NCBI GenBank assembly: GCA_016931955.1
Contig: JAFGDV010000004.1
Coordinates: 1 to 29,519 of the forward strand
Source of the DNA: Candidatus Altarchaeota archaeon
Lineage (GTDB): Archaea; Altiarchaeota; Altiarchaeia; IMC4; QMZM01
DNA length: 29,519 nucleotides
Reading direction: 5' to 3'
Position numbers and translations under genes: made by a program. This document shows, piece by piece, positions 16,867-22,634 of the stretch. Each line of letters opens with the position of its first letter. Within the stretch, counting starts at the first letter, position 1. The notes beneath the pieces were generated by a model. The model was not told the DNA's origin. It made no database searches and saw nothing but the letters and a program-made list of their open reading frames with translations.

Positions 16867-17244
16867 TTACCTCTTTTTTTTCATTGAATAGGCGATGTCT
16901 ATATAATATACTCCGTCTTTGACTTTCACAACCAATGGGTCTCCTTTCATCAAGGACGCAATATCCAATCTATACCTGCCTTCATCCAGCCTCAGCAGGT
17001 TCTCCACATCGAGGTGAATCGTCTTATCCGTTTTCTTTAATTCTTCGCCGAATCTATCATCCAGCCACCGGAGATCCTTTTTATCTAGTCTCTGATTCTT
17101 TAATTCATTGATCGCTTCTCTCCTGGACATGTCCTCCTTCTCCCGCAGGAAGAGGAAAACCCTGGCTCCGCAACCGCAGCCGTTGATCAGTTCAGGGGCG
17201 TTGTCTTCATATATCTTATTGCAGCGCGCACATTTATGTGGCAT
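16867..17244 (-). CDS. arvC: OapC/ArvC family zinc-ribbon protein
   Basis: A 125-residue protein with an N-terminal zinc ribbon (CARCNKIY, then GCGCGARVF) followed by a charged helix and a C-terminal beta-rich part ending in a run of lysines. The order GTPase, DUF2073 protein, zinc-ribbon protein is the conserved oapA-oapB-oapC/arvA-arvB-arvC arrangement of Euryarchaeota. In haloarchaea the GTPase of this set drives extracellular vesicle formation; the role of the zinc-ribbon partner is not defined. A GAGGTAAG ribosome-binding site precedes the ATG. The purB start follows one base after the stop. Confidence 0.82.
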   Translation of the reverse strand: MPHKCARCNKIYEDNAPELINGCGCGARVFLFLREKEDMSRREAINELKNQRLDKKDLRWLDDRFGEELKKTDKTIHLDVENLLRLDEGRYRLDIASLMKGDPLVVKVKDGVYYIDIAYSMKKKR

Positions 17245-17250
17245 CTTACC

Positions 17251-17616
17251 TCATTTTTCTTTTTCCTTCTCGGCGAAGAGCAGTATCTTCTGAGGCTCTT
17301 TCTTCAGCTTTTTTATGAGCTTCGACGGTCCTATGACTGTTAAACCCCCGACTCTTCCGCCAAGCATCCTTATGAGTTTTTGCCGGATACCACCCTCAAT
17401 CTTCTCCTTCAAGGTGGATATCTCAATGCCCCTGAATTTATCATCTATTGCAGCCATAGTCTCCTCGATCAGCATGGTCTCCTCTAAGGTTGTAAGGCTT
17501 TCCTCTAAGACAAGGATCTTATCCCTCTTTATCTTCTTGAGGATGAACCTTATCTTCTCCTCCTTTTCCCTGTTATACAGGGCATCCGAAGATATGAACT
17601 CGATCTCTATCCCCAT
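17251..17616 (-). CDS. arvB: OapB/ArvB family protein (DUF2073)
   Basis: A 121-residue protein matching DUF2073/OapB as I know it. It has an N-terminal IEFISSDAL stretch, a central run of glutamate-rich text (LTTLEETMLIEETM) and a GGRVGGLTVIGPSKLIKKLKK segment near the C-terminus. It is the constant middle partner of the small GTPase ArvA and the zinc-ribbon protein ArvC. Its molecular function is unknown to me. A GAGGTAAT ribosome-binding site overlaps the arvA stop. The protein is intact and of usual length. Confidence 0.85.
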   Translation of the reverse strand: MGIEIEFISSDALYNREKEEKIRFILKKIKRDKILVLEESLTTLEETMLIEETMAAIDDKFRGIEISTLKEKIEGGIRQKLIRMLGGRVGGLTVIGPSKLIKKLKKEPQKILLFAEKEKEK

Positions 17617-17620
17617 CCTA

Positions 17621-18244
17621 TTACCTCGAATGTTTTGCTATCGTATCATAGAGTTCCTCAAGGTGTTTGCCTTTAAGCCCTGACACCTTGACTACGGGAT
17701 GCTGCGGGAAGGCCTCCTGTATCTGTTCAGGTTTAGCATCCTCCAAATCGATCTTATTGGCTATTATGATCACGGGAATACCCCTTGCTTCCAGGTTCCC
17801 GATTATTGTGATGTTCACCTGAGTGTAAGGATCCTTCGTGGAATCCATGACGACCAATGCTGTGTCAACGTTCTCAAGCCATTTTATGGCCTCAATAACC
17901 CCCTTCGTGGCTTCCTTAGCCCTCTGCTTCGCCTCCTCAACCGTCAGGCCGTGGCTGAGAAAATCCTCGTAGTCGATTTTCGTTGCAATCCCCGGCATAT
18001 CCAATAGATTCATGATAAGTTTCTTACCCCTGCTCTGGATCACGACACGCTCTTTTTTCTGCACCTCACGTGTCTCATGAGGGATCTCTGAGACGGTGCC
18101 GACTGGCTCTCCAGTCCAATCCATAGAAATCTTGTTCGCCAGAGTGGTCTTACCAGCATTCGGCGGTCCATAGAATCCCAACCGAATGATCTTTCGTCCG
18201 CCGAACATCCGCTTGAACCAACCGACCAGACGTCTCCAAGGCAC
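17621..18244 (-). CDS. arvA: Era-like small GTPase OapA/ArvA
   Basis: A small GTPase of about 207 residues. G1 is GFYGPPNAGKTTLANK, G3 is LLDMPGIATKIDY, G4 is IIANKIDLE and a G5-like VKVSGLKG follows. In haloarchaea the orthologous ArvA promotes membrane vesicle release; in other Euryarchaeota the role is inferred. The reading frame could begin at a TTG at 18250, but AGGTGAT lies only one base before it. The same site is five bases before the GTG at 18244, so that start is chosen. A TATA-like element at 18280-18290 may serve both this operon and divergent eL15. First gene of arvA-arvB-arvC-purB. Confidence 0.88.
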   Translation of the reverse strand: MPWRRLVGWFKRMFGGRKIIRLGFYGPPNAGKTTLANKISMDWTGEPVGTVSEIPHETREVQKKERVVIQSRGKKLIMNLLDMPGIATKIDYEDFLSHGLTVEEAKQRAKEATKGVIEAIKWLENVDTALVVMDSTKDPYTQVNITIIGNLEARGIPVIIIANKIDLEDAKPEQIQEAFPQHPVVKVSGLKGKHLEELYDTIAKHSR

Positions 18245-18279
18245 AGTCAATCACCTGTTATGAATTTGTTTTTAATCAT

Positions 18280-18290
18280 GAAATATAAAG
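18280..18290. promoter_or_regulatory. TATA-like element between arvA and eL15, possibly bidirectional
   Basis: GAAATATAAAG reads as a TATA box on the plus strand, and its complement CTTTATATTTC reads as one on the minus strand. It lies 76 bases before the eL15 ATG and about 36 bases before the chosen arvA start. The eL15 start at 18366 is preceded by a very strong ribosome-binding site, GGGGGTGAT (18354-18362). Confidence 0.45.
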
Positions 18291-18365
18291 TATTAAGTCA
18301 GCATTGGTATTATATCCCCGCCTGGAGATGTGAACATGTTTTGAATCCTTAAAGGGGGTGATCTT

Positions 18366-18971
18366 ATGGGCTACTACAAGTACGTCAAGGAAGCATATGA
18401 GGGCATAAGAGATAAGATAAAGCATCCTGAAAACAAGGACATGAGGGACCTGATTTTTGAGAGGAAACTGGATTGGCGTCGCGGCCCTTCTGTCGCACGC
18501 GTTGAAAAGCCGACCCGAATCGACAGAGCAAGACAATACGGCTACAAGGCTAAGCAGGGATTCATAGTCGCCAGAGTACGCGTCAGAAGAGGCGGCATGA
18601 GGAAGAGCCGCCCGACGAGGGGGCGCAAACCCAAGAGGATGGGAGTGAACAAGATCACGCCCGCTAAATCCATTCAACGCATCGGCGAGGAGAGAACACA
18701 GAGGCGGTTCCCGAACCTGGAGGTCTTAGGCTCCTACTGGCTCTGGGAGGACGGACAATACAAGTGGTATGAAGTAGTCCTAGTGGACCCCAGTCATCCC
18801 TCCATAGAGAGCGACAAGGAAGTGAACTGGATCTGCGGTTCACAGCATAGGCGCCGAGTATTCCGCGGATTAACCCCAGCAGGCAAAAAAGGCCGCGGCC
18901 TACTTAACAAAGGCAAGGGCGCGGAGAAGGTGAGACCCAGCCTAAGAGCAAAAGGGAGAAGAGCCAAATAA
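18366..18971 (+). CDS. rpl15e: Ribosomal protein eL15
   Basis: A 201-residue basic protein of the eL15 family, a large-subunit component shared by archaea and eukaryotes. [12 protein letters not shown] at the N-terminus, [28 protein letters not shown], the arginine-rich [19 protein letters not shown], and [25 protein letters not shown] near the C-terminus are all characteristic. Full length. It is divergent from the Arv operon, and a T-run at 18988-18993 after the stop could end transcription. Confidence 0.97.
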   Translation: MGYYKYVKEAYEGIRDKIKHPENKDMRDLIFERKLDWRRGPSVARVEKPTRIDRARQYGYKAKQGFIVARVRVRRGGMRKSRPTRGRKPKRMGVNKITPAKSIQRIGEERTQRRFPNLEVLGSYWLWEDGQYKWYEVVLVDPSHPSIESDKEVNWICGSQHRRRVFRGLTPAGKKGRGLLNKGKGAEKVRPSLRAKGRRAK

Positions 18972-18999
18972 ATCTTTTCAATCCCCATTTTTTATTAAA

Positions 19000-19172
19000 G
19001 GTTGCCTCGCAGCCCTTTTCTTTGCGAAAGAAAAGCGCTGTCAGCAAAACAGCGTTGCTGTCTTGTCTGAGTCGAGACCATGAAGTGTTTCGCTCAGCGG
19101 AAAAGAAAGAGGAATTCGCCTTACGGCGAATTCAGTTTTGATCAACCTTTTACGAAAAGGTTGTGACAGGTT
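19000..19172. repeat. Cluster of short perfect hairpins upstream of tRNA-Asn
   Basis: This non-coding stretch holds at least three perfect 9-bp inverted repeats: 19015-19035 (CTTTTCTTT, loop GCG), 19112-19133 (GAATTCGCC, loop TTAC) and 19143-19163 (CAACCTTTT, loop ACG). A shorter one sits around 19037-19056 (CGCTGT/ACAGCG). The string GGTTGCCTCG occurs at 19000-19009 and again at 19169-19178, where it runs into the tRNA 5' end. The last hairpin lies where the tRNA promoter would be expected. Confidence 0.65.
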
Positions 19173-19317
19173 GCCTCGGTAGCTCAGCTGGTAGAGCGTC
19201 CGACTGTTATCAGCCTTTTAGGAAAAGGCTGGCGAAAACCCCCCCTCAAGGGGGTTGCCGGCTTTTATCCAGATGGCAGACATCGGATGGTCGCAGGTTC
19301 AAGTCCTGTCCGAGGCG
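19173..19317 (+). tRNA. tRNA-Asn(GUU) with a 72-nt intron at position 37/38
   Basis: Exon 1 is 19173-19209 and exon 2 is 19282-19317, giving a 73-nt tRNA. Acceptor arms GCCTCGG and CCGAGGC pair perfectly, with discriminator G. The D arm is GCTC/GAGC. The anticodon arm TCCGA/TCGGA closes the loop CTGTTAA, with anticodon GTT. The T arm GCAGG/CCTGT encloses TTCAAGT. CCA is not encoded. The intron (19210-19281) sits at the canonical archaeal site one base after the anticodon. Bases 32-35 (CTGT) can pair with GCAG just before the 3' splice site, leaving three-base bulges, as in a bulge-helix-bulge; the outer intron helix is only partly paired. The intron contains two strong hairpins. Confidence 0.93.
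19211..19256 (+). repeat. Two hairpins inside the tRNA-Asn intron
   Basis: The first has a perfect 9-bp stem, CAGCCTTTT (19211-19219) with AAAAGGCTG (19223-19231) and loop AGG, the same stem length and loop size as the hairpin just upstream of the tRNA. The second pairs AACCCCC (19237-19243) with GGGGGTT (19250-19256). Together they fill most of the intron. Confidence 0.7.
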
Positions 19318-19362
19318 TAGTAAAACACTGCAACTCCCTTCCGCACAAGTCGATTGGGGTTG

Positions 19363-19458
19363 AAATAATATACGTGTTTCATAGACTTGAGCGGCTGAAA
19401 AACGTATCCCTTGGAGGTGAATAAGATGCCTGCAAGGGCGGAAGAGTTTATTTCTTGA
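19363..19458 (+). pseudogene. Orphan promoter, ribosome-binding site and ten-codon gene start
   Basis: A TATA-like AAATAATATA (19363-19372) is followed by a strong ribosome-binding site GGAGGTGA (19413-19420) and an ATG at 19426. The reading frame ends after ten codons (MPARAEEFIS) at a TGA inside the 3' end of the opposite-strand HEPN gene. The signals are those of a well-expressed gene whose body is missing. The simplest reading is a gene cut short when the neighbouring toxin-antitoxin segment arrived. A functional micro-ORF or leader peptide is an alternative. Confidence 0.4.
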
Positions 19459-19912
19459 CTTTTATCGTTTCCAGTAACCTGCCCATCCTCCCAACGAATT
19501 CCCTTGCAGTCCCCAGTGCATTTTCAGCTTCCTCCTCCGTCGTAAAGAAGCTGATGCTATACTGGTCCTCATGCCTTAATTCCCTGTAATGATCCAAGAG
19601 TTCAACCCACTTGCTCTCCAATAAGTTCTTCTTAACGTACCTATCTTGGAGATATCTTGCTATGCAGAAGTGGCTTTTCTCTCTGAAGCCATCAAAGAAA
19701 AGTATCGCCCTTGCGGAATGGAACATTGCAAGATAAGATGATAGAATAGACGAATTGAACGTTCCTGCTCTCAAATCCTTTTCAGCATCGCCCAACCATC
19801 TCCTAGCAGCATTTATACTGTCTTCTGCTTTTTTCTTTGAGGGTGGTATTCTCCGGAGCAAACCAGAACTCAAACAATCCTTTAGATTAGATACCCTCAA
19901 TTCCCTCACCAT
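19448..19912 (-). CDS. HEPN domain protein, toxin-like partner of the upstream MNT gene
   Basis: A 154-residue all-helical HEPN protein. LLRRIPPSKKKAEDSINAARRWLGDAEKDL, SSYLAMFHSARAILFFDG and the terminal RELRHEDQY are typical of HEPN proteins encoded beside minimal nucleotidyltransferases. Many HEPN toxins are RNases with an Rx4-6H motif. Here Arg113 is followed at the expected position by Tyr118 (RHEDQY), so the classical catalytic histidine is not obvious and RNase activity is uncertain. It overlaps the end of the MNT gene by 26 bases. The start at 19912 keeps the whole domain but has no good ribosome-binding site, consistent with translational coupling. Confidence 0.85.
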   Translation of the reverse strand: MVRELRVSNLKDCLSSGLLRRIPPSKKKAEDSINAARRWLGDAEKDLRAGTFNSSILSSYLAMFHSARAILFFDGFREKSHFCIARYLQDRYVKKNLLESKWVELLDHYRELRHEDQYSISFFTTEEEAENALGTAREFVGRMGRLLETIKVKK

Positions 19913-20429
19913 ACACAGTTATCGAACCAAAAACAAGAGAATGGTAAAATACCATATCATCCTTTTTTAATGTTTTAATTTTGTCCTCTGTAAGATACAA
20001 AGGTCTTACGTTCCCATACCTCCTCTTTAATTCATTCGTCAGTTTTGCAAGATCCACATCATCCGTTTTCTCAATAAATATCCACAAATCCATATCGGAC
20101 TCTTCCGTGTTCATGCCTCTGACAAAGCTACCATATAACCCAGCACCCCTCACGAATCCATATCTTCTGAACACCCGGTGGTCGATACTGCTCAGGTTCA
20201 GCAGCATCTTAAGGGACCTCACATATACGTTATCAAGAACACCGAATTCACCGTTCAGCCTCCTTAAAATCCCGTTCTTGATAAGCAAAGCGAAGTACTT
20301 GGAGACCATGCCCTTACTCAGTTTTGTTTCGCTGGCAACTTCATTCACGCCTAACGATTCGATTCTGTAAATAACTCTTTTGAGTATCTCCACCCTTTCC
20401 TTCGTTGAAAGCAAAGTTTCTAAGTTCAC
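19887..20429 (-). CDS. HTH plus nucleotidyltransferase (MNT) protein, antitoxin-like
   Basis: A 180-residue protein with an N-terminal winged-helix region (about 1-60; VNEVASETKLSKGMVSKYFALLIKNGIL) and a nucleotidyltransferase domain with LYGSFVRGMNTEESDMDLWIF, the GSx(n)DxD catalytic motif (Gly100-Ser101, Asp112, Asp114). In studied HEPN/MNT pairs the MNT enzyme neutralises the toxin by adding AMP. The added HTH suggests that the antitoxin also controls its own operon. It starts with GTG at 20429. Three GTTCAYG repeats spaced exactly 22 bp lie across the start and promoter, listed separately. Transcript start by TATA spacing would be near the start codon. Confidence 0.87.
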   Translation of the reverse strand: MNLETLLSTKERVEILKRVIYRIESLGVNEVASETKLSKGMVSKYFALLIKNGILRRLNGEFGVLDNVYVRSLKMLLNLSSIDHRVFRRYGFVRGAGLYGSFVRGMNTEESDMDLWIFIEKTDDVDLAKLTNELKRRYGNVRPLYLTEDKIKTLKKDDMVFYHSLVFGSITVYGEGIEGI

Positions 20430-20480
20430 GATTTATATATATGTTGTTCATGATTTATAAACTCTTTGTTCACGTTATGG
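20424..20480 (-). promoter_or_regulatory. Promoter/operator of the HEPN/MNT operon with three 22-bp-spaced repeats
   Basis: GTTCACG (20424), GTTCATG (20446) and GTTCACG (20468), as read on the plus strand, begin exactly 22 bases apart. The first two extend to GTTCAYGATTTATA, matching at 13 of 14 positions. On the minus strand the middle copy contains TTTATAAATC, a TATA box about 28 bases before the GTG start, so the transcript may be leaderless. Direct repeats spaced by two helical turns across TATA and start are what one expects of an operator bound on one face of DNA, most simply by the HTH domain of the MNT protein. Confidence 0.6.
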
Positions 20481-20504
20481 AAACATCAGCTTCAGCGTCT
20501 TCTC

Positions 20505-20643
20505 TCTCGACCCTTTGTTCCTGTAAGCCGCCGGGTTGTTCTGGTGTATCATACCTTACAGTTTAGTTTATGGGTTTGGCAGGGCATTATCCTCTGCCAG
20601 CCAGTCATCCCTGTTTTCCTGTTTTGGACTCGACGGCTTTTTA
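20505..20643. repeat. Copy A of a ~140-bp repeat upstream of a toxin-antitoxin operon
   Basis: It aligns with copy B at 22348-22487 with shared blocks such as TTGTTCCTGTAAGCCG, TTGTTCTGGTG, TGGGTTTGGCAG and CTGTTTTC-TGTTTTGG, at roughly three-quarters identity by eye. Both copies have the same orientation and lie just upstream of a minus-strand TA operon. Open frames in the two copies resemble each other loosely, but I do not trust them as proteins. The rest of this 360-base gap (20644-20792) shows only an 18-bp string also found at 29444. Confidence 0.75.
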
Positions 20644-20698
20644 TTCTCTGGTTCACTATCCCTTTTTATAGGACAAATGCACCAGTGATACACACATA

Positions 20699-20716
20699 GG
20701 GGATACGTGGTCGATC
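20699..20716. repeat. 18-bp repeat, copy 1
   Basis: GGGGATACGTGGTCGATC occurs here and again at 29444-29461. Weaker similarity continues about a dozen bases to the left in both places (GTGATAC/GTGGTAC followed by an A-rich link). Exact matches of 18 bases are not expected by chance in a window of this size. Confidence 0.7.
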
Positions 20717-20792
20717 TGTTTTCTTGTCCAAAGGCGTGTTCTAATAAGGGCTCTTGCATCTTTACGTTATATCTCCCAAGATTTATATCTTA

Positions 20793-21563
20793 CTAATGGA
20801 GATCAGAGATATGCTGTTTGTTGGGCCTTATTTTTGCAAGTATGTTTTTTTCGGTTTCTTTCAGGTCTGGGAGTGATGGCACTAGGGGTTGCAGTTCGGT
20901 TTTCCATGCTTTTTCTGTTATGTTGAGTTTTTTTCTGAAGTTTTTCGGATCCCATCCCTTGCCGTAGTACTTCATCTTTTCTTTGGCGAGTTTTTTGTCG
21001 AATCCGATGCCTTTCGTTAGTAGGAATTGTAGGTCGTAGATGTCTCTGGCTTTGTTTCTCGTTAATATTGCCCTGATTTTTTCTGCTAGTATCTCTTTTT
21101 CCTGCATTACGTAGACGTCGAATGAGGGTATTTCGTTGAGGAATCTGCCGATTGTTTTCACTTGAGGCGGCAGGATGACGTTTTCTCTGAAGCTGAGGTC
21201 GACTATGAATTTGCAGAGCGTCTGACGTATTCCTGTATAAAGGGGTCCATGTAGTCGGTAGATTGTTTTGATGCCGTTGGGGTATTTTTCGGCTTCTTTT
21301 TCGTATTCTATTCCGAACCTCTTTAAGCCGCGGTCAAGGATTTTGGTGTCTGTTTTTTCTGTTGAGGTGAAGTCCAAGTCTTCGCTGAATCGGTCGAGGC
21401 CGTAGCATTTCTTCAGTGCCGTGCCTCCTTTGAAGATCAGTTCTTTTCCGTATTCCTGATACAGGACGAACAAGGCTATGCTTTGGAAGTAGTCTTTCTC
21501 TGCTTGTCCGAGGTTTAGGCGGGTTGTTTTCGCGTATTCCTGCAGTTCTTTTTTTGTTATCAT
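20793..21563 (-). CDS. abiEii: AbiEii-type nucleotidyltransferase toxin
   Basis: A 256-residue protein of the AbiEii/MenA nucleotidyltransferase family, the toxin of AbiE type IV-like systems; related MenA toxins modify tRNA. The core is LIFKGGTALKKCYGLDRFSEDLDFTS (GGTxLxK and DxD), with LAEKIRAILTRNKARDIYDL further on, both hallmarks. An in-frame ATG at 21578 would add five residues. The ATG at 21563 has GGAGGGTGA upstream and overlaps the AbiEi stop in an ATGA junction, so it is chosen. It is the distal gene of the abiEi-abiEii operon and looks intact. Confidence 0.9.
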   Translation of the reverse strand: MITKKELQEYAKTTRLNLGQAEKDYFQSIALFVLYQEYGKELIFKGGTALKKCYGLDRFSEDLDFTSTEKTDTKILDRGLKRFGIEYEKEAEKYPNGIKTIYRLHGPLYTGIRQTLCKFIVDLSFRENVILPPQVKTIGRFLNEIPSFDVYVMQEKEILAEKIRAILTRNKARDIYDLQFLLTKGIGFDKKLAKEKMKYYGKGWDPKNFRKKLNITEKAWKTELQPLVPSLPDLKETEKNILAKIRPNKQHISDLH

Positions 21564-22243
21564 GTCTTCACCCTCCACTTGGCATTTGATTTAATTCCCT
21601 CAGAGAATGGATCCAGTGATACATAATTTCTGTCGAGCCGGAATTTTTTAGAGATATCGATTCCCTTAGCCTCTTCAAGCAGGTAGCCGGACCTTTTTGT
21701 GACCGCCTGTTTGTTTACTCTCTTTAGGTATTCGACCAGTTTTTCCGCGGATAGGTCGGCTTTTTTGAATATGTTCCGTATTTCGTCGATGTTGCCTGCT
21801 TTTTCGGGTCGTAGGAGGCAGTCTATTGCGAGTTTTTCGTCTTCTGAGATGAACAGTTCTCCCTCATCTGTCCTGATTTTCCGGTATCCGAAGAAGTGTT
21901 TAATGGGTATGAACTCTATCCTGTATCCCTCAAATTGGATGGGAAGTATCCTTCTTCTCGTGGCTACGTGTACTGTTTTGAGTATCTGCTCCGTGTATCC
22001 CAGGAAGGCGGACGCAGACCAGAAGGATATGTATGAAGGGTATGTTATGTTGCTTGCTATGAGGTGTATGTCTGTTTTTGTCGTGTATGCGTTTCTCCTC
22101 ACTTTTTTTATTAGTTTTTTTGCTTTCAGCCTCTGTATCATCTGTTTTGCATTTTGTCTGCTGTGTCCTGTTAGCCGTTCCACGTCCTGGATCCTGAAGA
22201 CCGGCTTTGCGCGTAGTCTGTCAAGCAGTTCGATGTTTTTCAT
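21560..22243 (-). CDS. abiEi: AbiEi-type winged-helix antitoxin
   Basis: A 227-residue protein with an N-terminal winged helix (FRIQDVERLTGHSRQNAKQMIQRLKAKKLIKKVRRNAYTT) followed by an AbiEi-like C-terminal region. The YISFWSASAFLGYTEQ and RIEFIPIKHFFGYRKI stretches are typical. In bacterial systems AbiEi represses its own promoter by binding inverted repeats and counteracts the AbiEii toxin. Here the start codon is buried in a perfect 15-bp palindrome, and GTATAC repeats lie just upstream. It is translationally coupled to abiEii through ATGA. Intact. Confidence 0.88.
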   Translation of the reverse strand: MKNIELLDRLRAKPVFRIQDVERLTGHSRQNAKQMIQRLKAKKLIKKVRRNAYTTKTDIHLIASNITYPSYISFWSASAFLGYTEQILKTVHVATRRRILPIQFEGYRIEFIPIKHFFGYRKIRTDEGELFISEDEKLAIDCLLRPEKAGNIDEIRNIFKKADLSAEKLVEYLKRVNKQAVTKRSGYLLEEAKGIDISKKFRLDRNYVSLDPFSEGIKSNAKWRVKT

Positions 22244-22298
22244 GTTACAGTAACATATTTCTTATTTTAAGTATAAAAAGTATACTATTTAGTATACC
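22242..22298 (-). promoter_or_regulatory. Promoter/operator of the abiEi-abiEii operon
   Basis: ATGTTACAGTAACAT (22242-22256) is a perfect palindrome around one central base and overlaps the abiEi start codon. On the minus strand CTTTTTATACTT (about 22269-22281) is a good TATA box roughly 30 bases before the start, implying a leaderless or nearly leaderless mRNA. Two further GTATAC sites, one in the palindrome AGTATACT (22279-22286) and one at 22292-22297, lie at and upstream of the TATA box. Both sets are candidate sites for autoregulation by AbiEi. Confidence 0.6.
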
Positions 22299-22347
22299 TT
22301 CAAGCCAGTAAAAAAGAAAAAGGCCCTCACATGGAGATATCTTCACG

Positions 22348-22487
22348 TCTCGATTCCCTTGTTCCTGTAAGCCGTCCGTTTGTTCTGGTGAGGTATCCTT
22401 CACAGATTGGTTTCTGGGTTTGGCAGAGTATATCTCAACTAGCCCATCATCTCTGTTTTCTTGTTTTGGGGTTGAAGACTTCTATTT
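22348..22487. repeat. Copy B of the ~140-bp repeat upstream of abiE
   Basis: Partner of copy A (20505-20643), same orientation. It starts about 105 bases upstream of the abiEi start, while copy A starts about 75 bases upstream of the MNT start. The remaining bases of this ~390-base gap hold the abiE operator on the left and the kaiC-like promoter on the right. No convincing gene is seen. Confidence 0.75.
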
Positions 22488-22578
22488 TTGAGCGTTTTTT
22501 TTGGAGGCAGATAATAGGTGGTGTTTCATTCTCCTGTTTTTTATTCCCCTGTTTGTTGGAATTGTGGTGGCTGGGAAA

Positions 22579-22587
22579 GTATATATA
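22579..22587 (+). promoter_or_regulatory. TATA box of the KaiC/V4R gene set
   Basis: GTATATATA lies about 50 bases before the ATG at 22635. The ribosome-binding site GAGGTG (22622-22627) precedes that ATG by seven bases. As the next five genes are tightly spaced or overlapping, this is the most likely promoter for all of them. Confidence 0.55.
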
Positions 22588-22634
22588 ATCAAACTATCTA
22601 ATCATTTATAGAATCCTATGTGAGGTGGCTTTGA

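Noticed and set aside
19000-19172. CRISPR-like array because of repeated hairpins
   Set aside because: The hairpins differ in sequence and spacing, there are no regular repeat-spacer units, and no cas genes are in the window.
19163-19363. 66-codon open frame over the tRNA-Asn gene
   Set aside because: It covers the tRNA exons and intron, and the tRNA is the supported feature.
20466-20699. Open frame over repeat copy A that resembles the frame over copy B (VPVSR, FxWVWQ)
   Set aside because: The similarity follows from the nucleotide repeat, there is no ribosome-binding site, and the frames diverge at the ends. Kept as a repeat, not as a gene.
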